Shown piece after piece: positions 17,587-27,606 of a DNA stretch of 64,000 nucleotides. Each line of letters begins with the position of its first letter. The stretch's first letter is position 1. The stretch comes from Acidobacteriaceae bacterium. Lineage in GTDB: Bacteria > Acidobacteriota > Terriglobia > Terriglobales > Acidobacteriaceae. A model generated the notes under the pieces. It saw only the letters and a list, made by a program, of their open reading frames with translations, had not been told where the DNA came from and did no database searches. The position numbers were made by a program, and so were the translations under genes. Location of the stretch: assembly GCA_003156805.1 (NCBI GenBank), contig PMHV01000030.1, positions 11,261 through 75,260 on the forward strand, given 5' to 3'.

Positions 17587-19266
17587 TCAATTCTTTCGCT
17601 TGAGTACGTACAGCACTTTGGAGGATTGCGGCAAATAAGTTTGCGCCGCGTCTCCCCAGATATAGCGAGTGGAGTCTCCGATGTCGGCGACTCCTACTTT
17701 CTCGTACTGCTCGTTCATGAACAACTGCAGCCGGGCCAGGAACGCGGCGAGTTCCGCGTCTCCATTTCGGTCGCCCCAGGAATCCCAGACGTCCACATAA
17801 ATCAAATACTCCGGGCAATTGCTCTTCAGTTCTCCAATCATCTGTTCCCGCATGGGAGCGGTGTACTTCTGCCGCCCGATCAGGCTGTACATGTAGATAT
17901 AGCCCGTCGCTGAATGCCGCTTGGCATAAAAGTAAATCTCCGGCTCCGATCCCAGCACCGCGATGCGCGCGTCTTCTGGGGAATGCTCTTTTATGTAGCC
18001 AGCCACTTTCACGGCGGGTAAGAACGGCCCATCGCCGTAAGTGGCGCGAAACGCAGAATCCGGATCCAGAAAGAAATAAAACTCCCGCTGCTGCCAAACG
18101 GAATATCCGAAGGCGACAACGATAATGAGCGCCGGAACGATAGCGAGATTTCTCGATTTTTGCCGTGCAGCCAGTTTCTCCGTTGCCAAACTCACCGCCA
18201 CCCCTGCGAGCATTGCGGTCACGGGAAGGAACAGAATGAAATAGTGCGGCCGGAAGTATCCGCCTGGGCACAGCGCGAGAAACGAAAAACAGAACAGGCC
18301 CCCGAGAAATGCGGACTCTGCGCGGGCGCGTGCGTTCCACAGCAGAGCGCTCAGCCCAACCGCAGCGAGAAGCCAAATCGGCGCCGCGGGCTCGGCGGCC
18401 GTGCGAAAGTTTTCCAGAAAAGTGTGCACTGCCCGGTGCAGACCGATTTTGGAGTATTCGCCGGCATAAGACACAGTCCAGAACCAAAACTCATGGAACA
18501 CGCCCGCGCGGTAGAGAAGCCAGCACGAGAACGCATAGGGCAGAACGGCCCCCGAGATGAGCACCGCAGCGTGGCGCGCCAGCGTTGAGCGTTTGCTCTT
18601 CTGCTTGCGCTCACTCGCGACCAGATAGAAGAGACAAAAGAAAACAAAGAATATCCCGTGCTGTTTCATCAAGAGTGCGATTCCGCACAGCAGGCCACTT
18701 GAGAAAAACCGCCACCCACTTTGCGATTCGAGCGCCTTCCGCAAGAGCAGAATGGCGAGAATTGCCGGAACCACAACGAAGTGGGTGGCGTGGGCTTCAA
18801 AGCCCATCACGGAAAAGCTCGTGGAGAGCAACGCATAGCCGGCTGCTGCCGCCAAAGCTGCTGCTCGCCCGAATACATTCAGCGTCAGGCAGAAAAGCAA
18901 AAGCGTGGCCGCTGCGTTTATGAACAAGAGACCAACGTGAATTCCCGCCGGCGTTTCGCCGAAAGCTGCGAGCACGATGGCGTAGGCCGCATAGATGCCG
19001 GGCAGTTTCATGTTGTAGGCAAGCTGGTAAGGAGGAATCCTCTGCAACAAAAGCTGCCCCGCGTAGGCGTACTCGCCTTCGTCCCGTTCCAGCGGCATCG
19101 CGCGCAACCGGTAGCGAATCAGCCCGAACAACAAAACCGTACACAAGAGCAGGGCAATGTACAGGAACGCAGGAACGCGCGACGATCGCGGCTGGGAGAC
19201 AGCTGTAGCTTCAGGCCGCGAGAACAAAGAGACCTCCCGCGGTTCGGCGAGCTGTCGCCGACGCAC
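17587..19266 (-). CDS. GT39-type membrane glycosyltransferase (ArnT/PMT-like)
   Basis: 559 residues, starting at GTG 19266. The protein has a first TM near residues 32-52, then PLERDEGEYAYAGQLLLQ, the acidic loop-1 motif of dolichyl/undecaprenyl-phosphate-dependent GT-C enzymes, and some ten more hydrophobic segments. The soluble C-terminal region starts near residue 385 (FLDPDSAFRATYGDG). Such enzymes move sugars from a polyprenyl-phosphate carrier to lipids or proteins at the outer face of the membrane. It is divergent from a second GT39 gene with only 50 bp between the starts. Confidence 0.85.
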   Translation of the reverse strand: MRRRQLAEPREVSLFSRPEATAVSQPRSSRVPAFLYIALLLCTVLLFGLIRYRLRAMPLERDEGEYAYAGQLLLQRIPPYQLAYNMKLPGIYAAYAIVLAAFGETPAGIHVGLLFINAAATLLLFCLTLNVFGRAAALAAAAGYALLSTSFSVMGFEAHATHFVVVPAILAILLLRKALESQSGWRFFSSGLLCGIALLMKQHGIFFVFFCLFYLVASERKQKSKRSTLARHAAVLISGAVLPYAFSCWLLYRAGVFHEFWFWTVSYAGEYSKIGLHRAVHTFLENFRTAAEPAAPIWLLAAVGLSALLWNARARAESAFLGGLFCFSFLALCPGGYFRPHYFILFLPVTAMLAGVAVSLATEKLAARQKSRNLAIVPALIIVVAFGYSVWQQREFYFFLDPDSAFRATYGDGPFLPAVKVAGYIKEHSPEDARIAVLGSEPEIYFYAKRHSATGYIYMYSLIGRQKYTAPMREQMIGELKSNCPEYLIYVDVWDSWGDRNGDAELAAFLARLQLFMNEQYEKVGVADIGDSTRYIWGDAAQTYLPQSSKVLYVLKRKN

Positions 19267-19316
19267 CGCAATGTCCAGACCATCCGCAATGAGAAGGCAT
19301 TCAACTTTAGAATAGT

Positions 19317-21050
19317 ATGATTTGCGAGTCCGAGGATTTTATCTCGAAGCAGTATCTCTGCATGATCTTCTCCGACGCAATCAACCCGCGGCCGTCGACC
19401 AGCGTTGCGGGCGCTCAGCCGTTAAGCGATCCGCGGGAAACCCGGCGCGAATTGTCTTCCCGGCTTGAGTGCTGGTTGCCAGCGCTCGTGCTGGTCGCGG
19501 GCTTCATCGCGAGGTTGATTCCGGCGTGGCGGTATTTCCTCAATCCTGACGAAGCCCTGCACAATCTTTTGGCCAGCCAGCCGTCCTTGAAACTTGCGTA
19601 CAGCGCGGCGCTCACCAACGCACATCCTCCGCTGTTAATTCTGCTGCTCTATTATGTGCGCTACTTCGGGCATTCCGAGTTGCTGCTGCGTATGCCGTCA
19701 GTGCTCGCGGGCACGGCGTGCTGCTGGATGGGATATCAATGGCTGAAGCGCGTCACAAATCCCTTCACAGCGTGCATCGGCCTGTCGCTGTTGGCGTTCT
19801 CCCCAACACTGATCGAACTATCGGCTGAGATCCGGCAGTACGCGCTGCTGCTGTTCTTTGCTGCGAGTTGCCTGTATCTGTCTGAGCGCGCGATTCAGGA
19901 AGGCTCACGCTTCTGCATGGCCTTGTTTTCGCTGTCTCTTTACGGAGCGCTGCTCACGCACTATTCATCGCTTATTTTTGCGTTCGCTGTGGGGATTTAC
20001 ATGCTGGTGAGACTTCACCCTTATACAAGGCGCATGGGACTTTTCGCCACCTGGGCTTGTGGCCAAATCGGAGCTCTGGCGCTCACCGCTTATTTCCTCG
20101 TCACTCACGTGGCGCGTTTGCGGGCAAGCGGGATGCCTCAGGGAATTGCCGAAACCTGGCTCCGCAAGAGCATCTTTCATGCCGGCGAAAACAATGTGGC
20201 AGGGTTCATTTCGCTGCAAACGTTGCGCGTCTTCACTTATCTGTTTAGCCACGGCTTGGTCGGGACATTAGCGCTGCTGGCATTTGTGGGCGGCCTGGTT
20301 GCGTTGGTTACGGGCAAGACGATGCGGAATGAGGCGGGGCCAACACAACGCGAAATCGCGCTGCTGTTGAGTGTGCCTTTCATCGTCAACTGCGCTGCGG
20401 CGCTGGCCGGACTTTATCCCTACGGCGGTACGCGGCACGATTCGTTTCTCGCTCTATTCGCGATGGCCGCCGCCAGCATCGGCATCGCAACCTGGATTCC
20501 GGCCCGACCTGGGACCAAGCTTCTTGCCGTTTTCGCCGCGCTGGCGCTCTGCAATTTGTTTCCGGCCCCGCCGCCGCCGATCCGGTCCCGAAACCACTCT
20601 CGCACCCTCATGAACCACGCCGTGCAGTCGTTGTGGCAGGCGGCTCCGCCGGGATCCATCCTTCTTGCCGATTACCAGAGTGGTCTTCTGCTCGGGTACT
20701 ATGCTTGCGGCCACCCTGTGGTTCAGACGTTTCCACCTCTGCAGCCCTTTGCGAAATTCGATTGTGGCCGCTACACCGTCATCACATCCCGCCCCCAGGA
20801 GTGGAAGTTCTATGCCGACGACTTGAGGAGCCAGTGGGCGCAGATGGCCGAAACTTACGGAATCACACCCGGAACCAGAGTCTGGCTTTTCGATGCCGGT
20901 TGGATCACGGATTCTGCACCCGCCATTCAGAAAGGAAATCGGGAATTTGGTTGCGCGTTTCCTCAGAACTTCGGGGAGAATATTCTCTTCTGTGGGCTAA
21001 CCGGAATTGGCTCCAACCCATCACTTCACAACCTACCAGTCGCAAAGTAA
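19317..21050 (+). CDS. GT39-type membrane glycosyltransferase
   Basis: 577 residues. It has the loop-1 acidic motif FLNPDEALHNLLASQ after the first TM and about ten TM segments, followed by a C-terminal soluble domain from about residue 425. A -10-like TAGAAT lies only 3 nt before the ATG at 19317, so translation may instead begin at the in-frame ATG at 19362. Sugar donor and acceptor are unknown. The divergent pairing with 17587-19266 suggests a shared role in surface glycosylation. Confidence 0.82.
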   Translation: MICESEDFISKQYLCMIFSDAINPRPSTSVAGAQPLSDPRETRRELSSRLECWLPALVLVAGFIARLIPAWRYFLNPDEALHNLLASQPSLKLAYSAALTNAHPPLLILLLYYVRYFGHSELLLRMPSVLAGTACCWMGYQWLKRVTNPFTACIGLSLLAFSPTLIELSAEIRQYALLLFFAASCLYLSERAIQEGSRFCMALFSLSLYGALLTHYSSLIFAFAVGIYMLVRLHPYTRRMGLFATWACGQIGALALTAYFLVTHVARLRASGMPQGIAETWLRKSIFHAGENNVAGFISLQTLRVFTYLFSHGLVGTLALLAFVGGLVALVTGKTMRNEAGPTQREIALLLSVPFIVNCAAALAGLYPYGGTRHDSFLALFAMAAASIGIATWIPARPGTKLLAVFAALALCNLFPAPPPPIRSRNHSRTLMNHAVQSLWQAAPPGSILLADYQSGLLLGYYACGHPVVQTFPPLQPFAKFDCGRYTVITSRPQEWKFYADDLRSQWAQMAETYGITPGTRVWLFDAGWITDSAPAIQKGNREFGCAFPQNFGENILFCGLTGIGSNPSLHNLPVAK

Positions 21051-21131
21051 TCCTGTTCCTAGCCCGAAGCGTGCTTGCCGGGATCTTAGAACACCCAAGA
21101 GATCCGGAAGAAGTCCTCCTCGCAGCAACGA

Positions 21132-23819
21132 TCATCCCCGGATTCTCCGCGGATCGATGCCAAGCTGCTTAAGCTTCGCCTGCAATGCTGCGTCTTTCAA
21201 GCCCAGCCGTGCGGCTGCGCCATTCCGTCCGGCCAGCCGGCCGTCGCTCTCGCGCAGGGCGCGGACAATCTGCTCGCGTTCCGTCTCTTTCACACGGACG
21301 CTGCTCACGGCGCTCCGGCCCTCCAGTTCGCCGAGCGGCGATTGCAACACCGAACCGTTGGTCAGAATCACCGAACGTTCCACGAAATTTTCCAGTTCGC
21401 GCACGTTCCCCGGCCAACTCCACTGCATCAACGTCTCCATTGCCTTCTGTGGAATGCTGGTGATGGACTTGCCCATTCGGCCCGCGTACTTGCGGACAAA
21501 ATGCTCGGCCAGCAACCGGATGTCCTCACGCCGTTCTCGCAAAGGAGGGACCCGGATCGGAAACACATTCAGCCGGTAATACAGATCGCTGCGAAACTGT
21601 TTCTCGCTCATGCTCTGAAGCAAGTCGCGATTGGTCGCCGCCACTAACCGAAAATCGACTCTCAGGGCATGCGTGCCTCCCAGCCGTTCAAACTCGTGAT
21701 CCTGCAATACGCGCAACAGCTTCGGCTGCAAGTGCAGGGGAAGCTCACCGATCTCATCGAGAAATAGGGTTCCTTTATCCGCCAGTTCCAGCCGTCCCAG
21801 TTTCCTGGCGAAGGCGCCGGTGAAAGCCCCTTTTTCGTGGCCGAACAATTCGCTTTCCAGCAGGGCCGCCGGGATGGCTGCCGCATTCATCTTGATGAAG
21901 GTGTTGCCCTTGCGCTTACTCATCCGGTGGATCGCGCGCGCCACCAGTTCTTTTCCCGTGCCGGTTTCTCCCAACAGGAGAACTGTCGCATCGCTCCCCG
22001 CCACTTTCGCCACACTCTCCATAACTGCGGTCAGAGTTTTGCTGCGTCCGATGATCTCCCCGAACCCCAGTTCGGAATCGATGGCCTGCTCCAGATAAAG
22101 TTTTTCTTCCCCTAGCCGCTCCTTGGCCAGCCGCAGTTCCTCCTCAGCCCGTTTGCGCTCGGTCAAGTCGATGGAAGCGCCCACCACTCCCCGCGGCTTG
22201 CCATCCTCGCCCAGCAGTGGGACCGCGTTGAACTCGGTGTAGCGCTCAATGCCATCGTCAAAAACCACCGATAACGGGACCCCGTACTCCGCATTCCCCG
22301 TGGCCGCAGCCCTTTGCATCGGAAGCTCCCCAATCGGCACTACGGCCCCGTTCCGCATCAGCCGGAATCCCACCTGTCCAGGTGGAGGAGCATTCCGGGA
22401 GACGTTCGCGCCCTTTGGCAGACGCAATTGCTCGTATCCCGCCCGGTTGGCAGTTATGTCTTCGCACGCCACATCATGCGCGATAAACACCGACACTGGC
22501 ACTGCGTCCAGCACCGCCTCCAGCTCCTTCGACTTGGTTCGTTCGCGGGCCTCACTCGCCCGCAACGCCTCCTCGGCTCGCTTTCGTTCGGTGATGTCCT
22601 GGACAATAGCCATGTGCCAGACCGGTTGGTCTTGCACGGCCCACATGGCCACCACAGAGACCTCGACCCAGCGAATCGATCCATCGGCGCGCAGGTACCT
22701 CTTTTCCATCTCATAGTGCCGCGTCTCTCCCGCCACCATTTGCCTCATCTTCGCGAGGTTACCCTCCAGATCGTGGGGATGGGTGATGCTCTGAAAGGTG
22801 CGCCCTAGCAGATCCGGCTCCGTGCGCCCGACGATCTCGCAAAACTTCGCATTGACCCGCAGAAACTGCCCGGTCCTCGTGTCCACCCAGCAAATACCGA
22901 CGGGAGACCGCTCATAGACACCGCGGTAGCGTCTTTCACTGTCTTCCAGCCGCGCATCCGCTTCCTTTTGTTTTGTGAGATCGCGGCAGATGGCCACCAC
23001 ATAGTCCCGGTCAAGCTGCACCCGCTTCATATTGATTTCCACCGGATAAGTCGATCCATCCTTTCGCCGGTGGATGCTGTCGAGTAGCAAGGATCCTGAT
23101 CTGCGCAGTTCCTCGTTAATCCTGACCCGCGAGGATTCGTCCACTGTGGGATCGATATCGAAGACTCCGAGTAACAGAAGTTCTTCCCGGCTGTAGCCAA
23201 GGTCGGAGCAGGCCTTCTCATTTACATCGAGGAAGCGCAGCGTTTCCGGATCTACCACCTCGATGGCGTCGTTGCACTGATCCAGCAAAGTTCGGAATAA
23301 CTCTAGATCGTGGATGGTTCGCTGGCCCGCCCGCACATTGCGCAGCAGCCTCTCGCCCGCCTTGCGCAGCAACCGCTCCGCCCGTTTCTGTTCGGTAACG
23401 TCGTGAGCCATTCCCCGCACTACGGGCGAAGCCACGCCCTCGGTTCGCAACGTATTGTGGTACTCCCAGATGCGGCGTTCTCCCGAGCGCGTCATCACGG
23501 CCAGCAGGCCGCTGGCTTCGCCCGCCGTCTGAATTTCGCGAAGGTCATCGTCAAAATGGCCGCGAAAGTCGGGGGCTATAAGATCCGGCATTGGAATCTG
23601 CAGCAGTTCTTCCACGCTGTAAGTGAGGAGGCGCGCTACCGCGGGATTGACCGCAAGGAGGCGGCCTTGCAAATCGTGGACGCACAGCAAATCCCGGCTA
23701 TGCTCCACCAGATCGCGATGCCAGTCCTCGTTTTCCCACAGGGACCGCCGGATCGGGTCCGTCTTCCCTGGCTCTGACTTTGGCAATGAAGGATCACACT
23801 CTGCAAGGGGCGGTTCCAT
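21132..23819 (-). CDS. multi-PAS sigma-54-dependent transcriptional activator
   Basis: 895 residues. Four PAS domains, three of them ending in DxTxxK/R linkers ([32 protein letters not shown]), fill residues 30 to about 560. The AAA+ domain follows with Walker A GETGTGKE, the sigma-54 contact loop GAFTGA, Walker [12 protein letters not shown] and an arginine-finger region. The C-terminus is a Fis-type helix-turn-helix with [20 protein letters not shown]. There is no receiver domain, so the PAS array probably senses the signal directly. It should activate promoters of -24/-12 type. The gene is isolated; its targets are not evident. Confidence 0.92.
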   Translation of the reverse strand: MEPPLAECDPSLPKSEPGKTDPIRRSLWENEDWHRDLVEHSRDLLCVHDLQGRLLAVNPAVARLLTYSVEELLQIPMPDLIAPDFRGHFDDDLREIQTAGEASGLLAVMTRSGERRIWEYHNTLRTEGVASPVVRGMAHDVTEQKRAERLLRKAGERLLRNVRAGQRTIHDLELFRTLLDQCNDAIEVVDPETLRFLDVNEKACSDLGYSREELLLLGVFDIDPTVDESSRVRINEELRRSGSLLLDSIHRRKDGSTYPVEINMKRVQLDRDYVVAICRDLTKQKEADARLEDSERRYRGVYERSPVGICWVDTRTGQFLRVNAKFCEIVGRTEPDLLGRTFQSITHPHDLEGNLAKMRQMVAGETRHYEMEKRYLRADGSIRWVEVSVVAMWAVQDQPVWHMAIVQDITERKRAEEALRASEARERTKSKELEAVLDAVPVSVFIAHDVACEDITANRAGYEQLRLPKGANVSRNAPPPGQVGFRLMRNGAVVPIGELPMQRAAATGNAEYGVPLSVVFDDGIERYTEFNAVPLLGEDGKPRGVVGASIDLTERKRAEEELRLAKERLGEEKLYLEQAIDSELGFGEIIGRSKTLTAVMESVAKVAGSDATVLLLGETGTGKELVARAIHRMSKRKGNTFIKMNAAAIPAALLESELFGHEKGAFTGAFARKLGRLELADKGTLFLDEIGELPLHLQPKLLRVLQDHEFERLGGTHALRVDFRLVAATNRDLLQSMSEKQFRSDLYYRLNVFPIRVPPLRERREDIRLLAEHFVRKYAGRMGKSITSIPQKAMETLMQWSWPGNVRELENFVERSVILTNGSVLQSPLGELEGRSAVSSVRVKETEREQIVRALRESDGRLAGRNGAAARLGLKDAALQAKLKQLGIDPRRIRG

Positions 23820-24090
23820 AACTCACCCTTACGAGCCGCACGCAGTTATTGCGATACCAGACTAGGCCATTCTTCCCCACCGCACGCGGCTCTCCAAAAC
23901 ATTTTGCCGCTCCAGGACGCACTCATCTCTTGCCTGGCGCGCCTGGCGCGGGTCGCAGAAGTGTATCAGAAGCGCTGAGTGCTTACACCAGTTTCGTAAA
24001 CCTGTTCGGAAAACCTGCGGAGCCGCAGCAGCTGGGCACGACATGGGCCCCGGCGGGTTCGGGATTCGCCGCCAGCCGCCGTCGAATCGG

Positions 24091-24750
24091 TTATTGCGGC
24101 TGGGGAACGATCCGCAGATAAGGCCGCGGCGACTTCCAGCCGCCAGGATACTTCTTTTGCGCTTCCTCGTTCGACACCGCCGGCACAATGATCACGTCGT
24201 CTCCCTGTTTCCAGTTCACCGGGGTTGCCACTTTATGCTTGGCCGTGAGTTGGATCGAATCGAGAACCCGCAGCACCTCATCGAAGTTACGGCCCGTGCT
24301 CATCGGATAGCTCAGCGTCAGCTTGATCTTCTTGTCGGGACCGACCACGAACACCGTCCGGACCGGAGCATTGTCAGCCGCAGTCCTGCCTTCGGAGGTA
24401 GTGCCGCTCGTCGCTGGCAGCATGTCATACAGCTTGGCAATTTTGAGCTCGGGATCGCCGATCATGGGATATGTGACCTTATGACCCTGCGTCTCCTCGA
24501 TATCCACAGCCCACTTGCTATGACTGGTGACCGGATCCACGCTCAATCCGAGAATCTTGCAGTTCCTCTTTTCGAATTCCGGTTGCAGACCGGCCATGTA
24601 TCCCAGTTCCGTGGTGCAGACAGGGGTAAAGTCCTTCGGATGCGAGAACAGAACGGCCCAGCCATCGCCGATCCATTCGTGAAAATTGACTGTGCCTTGC
24701 GTGGTTTCGGCAATGAAATCGGGCGCGGTGTCATTGATTCGTAAAGACAC
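24091..24750 (-). CDS. 1-Cys peroxiredoxin (Prx6 family)
   Basis: 219 residues. The peroxidatic motif is FTPVCTTELG with Cys45; the long C-terminal arm and the DPVTSHSKWAVDIEE segment match the Prx6 subfamily. Start is GTG at 24750 with AAGGAG about 9 nt upstream. Prx6-type enzymes reduce peroxides in the cytosol with a single conserved cysteine; the other cysteine (Cys64 region, KRNCKI) is not at a resolving position. It lies downstream of the exopolysaccharide operon but 250 bp away, so it likely has its own promoter. Confidence 0.93.
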   Translation of the reverse strand: MSLRINDTAPDFIAETTQGTVNFHEWIGDGWAVLFSHPKDFTPVCTTELGYMAGLQPEFEKRNCKILGLSVDPVTSHSKWAVDIEETQGHKVTYPMIGDPELKIAKLYDMLPATSGTTSEGRTAADNAPVRTVFVVGPDKKIKLTLSYPMSTGRNFDEVLRVLDSIQLTAKHKVATPVNWKQGDDVIIVPAVSNEEAQKKYPGGWKSPRPYLRIVPQPQ

Positions 24751-25002
24751 TTTGAAGCTCCTTCAGTTCAATTCGGATTTCGGCTCCCGCAAAACTCGTC
24801 AGCCACGGAGCGCTACTCGCTTATTTTAGTTGTGGATCAGGATAGCGCACCAGCGCGGATGTCGGCCCTTATTGCCAGTTTTCTTCCTCCGCATCTATGC
24901 GAAGCCGCTGCGGCTCATTATACACAGTACATCCATTAAGGTAGTAGTCATTTATCGCACAGTCTGCCGAGCATCGCAGTCGCCCGGGCTTGAGCGGCGA
25001 AC

Positions 25003-27606
25003 CTACCCCGCCCTTATCTGCGACTGAGCCGAGGCGCCAGCCCGTCCACTGGGCTTCTTGATCGCAGCCTCGCCCCCATCCCAGCCCATGACCGCCAAGT
25101 AAGCTCTCTCGATCTGCACGGCGATGTCCGGCCACAAATACCGCTCGCGAATCCGGCGCTTCGCCGCCTCTCCCGCAGCTTCCCGCACCGCCGGGTTCGC
25201 GATCAAGAATCGCAACCGGCCCGCCAGGTCCGCCGCGTCGCCGCGCCGGAAAGTGAAGCCTGCGCCTTCCACCAGTTCCCGGTTTTCGGGAACGTCGCTG
25301 GCCAGCACGCAGAGTCCCGCACCCATGGCATCCAGCAGCGCCAGCGACAATCCCTCCAAATCTGAAGGCAGCACGAACACCATGGCATTGGTCAGCAATT
25401 CGTCAAGGGTTTCCCCCGAAACCGGGTCCAGCATGTTGATGCGCCCGCCCGCATGTGCCCGCAAGCTCCGCGAGTATTCGGTGCAATAGCTGGAGGCTCC
25501 CGCCATCACCAGCTTCGCATCGGTATCCAGTTGCTCATACGCTTCCACCAGCAAATGGCAGCCTTTCTCGGGAGAAAACCGCCCTAGAAACAGAAGGTAA
25601 TTTCCCGCTTCCAATCCCCACCCGAAAATTCTGTGCGGCGCCTGCCGTCTGCGCAGCACGCCGCCATTCGGCACATACCGGGTTTCCGCTCCGTAGTGTT
25701 CCCGGTAATATTGCTGCAGCACCTGCGACACCACCATGGTTCCGCTCGGCAAACCCACCGCCGCTCGTTCTCCCACTCGCAACACCAGGGAAGCGACGCG
25801 TCCCCATTTCTTTCTTTGCCAGTCGAGGCCCTGCACCGTGACCACTGTCTTCTTTCCGAACAAGCGCGGAATGCAGGAGAACAGCGCTGGACCCAGCGTG
25901 TGATAGTGCACGATATCGCAGCTCTGCGTGAAAACGTGAATCGTGCTCAGCAGCGTATGCACCGCGGTTTCCAGATGCTTCGACCGGATGGTCGGCAGTC
26001 GTACCAGCCGCATTCCGTTGTGCCGCGCTTCCGCGGGCGTGAAGTAGGTCCGGCAATATGCGGTAACTTCATGTCCCATCTCTACCAGCCGCTTTCCGAC
26101 CTGCTCGTAGTAGGTTTCGACGCCGCTGTATTTGGCGATCACGCCGCGACCGCCGATGAATGCGATTCGCAGCTTGGGCGTTGGCAGAGCCAGCGGAATC
26201 GTGTCGCCGCCGGTTGAAGCCCCATGCGAAGCCACCCGAGGCAGCAACGTGACTGCCGCTGCAGTGCCGCTCCAAACGCTGCCTTGCACTTTCGCAGAGA
26301 CGTCGCTGGCTACGTCTCTGCCGCCAAAATTGGCCGTCGCCGCCGGCATCGGACCGGCCATTGTGCGTCGTGGGGCGCGGGCAGCTTTCTTCTCCGCCAC
26401 CAGACGTTCATACAATCCCACGAGCGCCTCGTAATGCGCTTCTGGCGTAAATCGCTGCCGCGCAAATTCCTGTCCCGCCCGGCCCATTTGTTCTGCCAAC
26501 GACGGCCGCGCGGCAAGGTATTCGATCGCCGATGCCAGTTGCCCGACATCTCCCATCCGATAGAGCAGCCCAGTCTCACCGGCACGCACCAGTTCCCGCC
26601 GCGATCCCCAATCGGATGCCACCACAGCTCGCGCTTCCGCATACGACTCGAGGATCGTCTTGCCCAGCGTTTCGTAGGCGTGCGACGGCAGAACTGTAAA
26701 TCGGGCGCTGGCAATCACTCGCTCCAGCTCGGCGCCCCGCATATAGCCCAGGAAGTCCACGTTCCTGAGTTCCAATTCTCGCGTCATGAGTTGCAGATTC
26801 TCGCGCTCTGGCCCCTCGCCTGCGATCATCAACCGCAGGCGAGGCAGGCGCTGCATGGCCCGCAATAAATCCCCGACGCCCTTTTCTGCCGAAAGCCTGC
26901 CGAAGTAAAGCAATGCCGCGCTTTCGCCCGCGGGCGCAACCGGCCTTACCCGCTGAAAGTGGGGCAGCACTTCGAATTTCGCGCTGTCCCAGCCGTGCTC
27001 CACAAACTTGTCGCGCACGAACCGGCTCGGCGCCAGAAAGCAATCCACGCAGTTCCTGTAAGTGCCCAGCCACTTGTGGAAATAAGCCTCGGCCGCGAGC
27101 GTCATCCTCGCCCCCGCTCCCGGATAGCAGTTCGTTCCCACCACATGCCAGAACTTTCCTCCCTTGCAGGCCTCGCAGGTTTCCCCTTGCCACACCAGGT
27201 TGTAGCTCGGGCACAGCAATTTGAAATCGTTCAGGTGATACACCACCGGAACCCGATGCGCCTTCAGTTCCCACAGAATCGACGGCGAAAGATGGTGATA
27301 GATGTTGCGCACGTGGGCCACGTCCGGCCGGAAGTCTGCGATCATCGCGCGCATACGCCGCCGCGCCTCCGGCGAATAGACCGCATGCGCCGCCAGCCGG
27401 ACTTTGCGAATCCATGTCCTCTGATTCTTGAATACGATATTTGGCACAAAATGGCGGTCGTAGGGCGTCGGTTTTCCGCGCTCATCCGCCATGGAAAACA
27501 GAGCCACCTCGTGGCCCTGTGACCGCATCAGTTCCATCGCTTCAAACAGGTACACCTCGGTGCCGCTGAATGGGTAGTTGTACTTGTTGCAAAACAGAAT
27601 CCGCAT
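25003..27606 (-). CDS. tandem GT4-GT4 glycosyltransferase fusion
   Basis: 867 residues, about twice a normal GT4 enzyme. Domain 1 (residues 1-405) opens MRILFCNKYNYPFSGTEVYL and has an EX7E-type region TLGKTILESYAEARAVVASD. A 60-residue linker rich in Ala, Thr and Gly follows. Domain 2 (about 475-850) opens RIAFIGGRGVIAKYSGVETY and has FLGRFSPEKGCHLLVEAYEQ and LPSDLEGLSLALLDAMGAGL. Both halves look intact. AGGAG lies 9 nt before the ATG at 27606. It overlaps the upstream GT4 gene by 65 nt and is the last gene of the exopolysaccharide operon, so it probably adds two successive sugars. Confidence 0.9.
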   Translation of the reverse strand: MRILFCNKYNYPFSGTEVYLFEAMELMRSQGHEVALFSMADERGKPTPYDRHFVPNIVFKNQRTWIRKVRLAAHAVYSPEARRRMRAMIADFRPDVAHVRNIYHHLSPSILWELKAHRVPVVYHLNDFKLLCPSYNLVWQGETCEACKGGKFWHVVGTNCYPGAGARMTLAAEAYFHKWLGTYRNCVDCFLAPSRFVRDKFVEHGWDSAKFEVLPHFQRVRPVAPAGESAALLYFGRLSAEKGVGDLLRAMQRLPRLRLMIAGEGPERENLQLMTRELELRNVDFLGYMRGAELERVIASARFTVLPSHAYETLGKTILESYAEARAVVASDWGSRRELVRAGETGLLYRMGDVGQLASAIEYLAARPSLAEQMGRAGQEFARQRFTPEAHYEALVGLYERLVAEKKAARAPRRTMAGPMPAATANFGGRDVASDVSAKVQGSVWSGTAAAVTLLPRVASHGASTGGDTIPLALPTPKLRIAFIGGRGVIAKYSGVETYYEQVGKRLVEMGHEVTAYCRTYFTPAEARHNGMRLVRLPTIRSKHLETAVHTLLSTIHVFTQSCDIVHYHTLGPALFSCIPRLFGKKTVVTVQGLDWQRKKWGRVASLVLRVGERAAVGLPSGTMVVSQVLQQYYREHYGAETRYVPNGGVLRRRQAPHRIFGWGLEAGNYLLFLGRFSPEKGCHLLVEAYEQLDTDAKLVMAGASSYCTEYSRSLRAHAGGRINMLDPVSGETLDELLTNAMVFVLPSDLEGLSLALLDAMGAGLCVLASDVPENRELVEGAGFTFRRGDAADLAGRLRFLIANPAVREAAGEAAKRRIRERYLWPDIAVQIERAYLAVMGWDGGEAAIKKPSGRAGASAQSQIRAG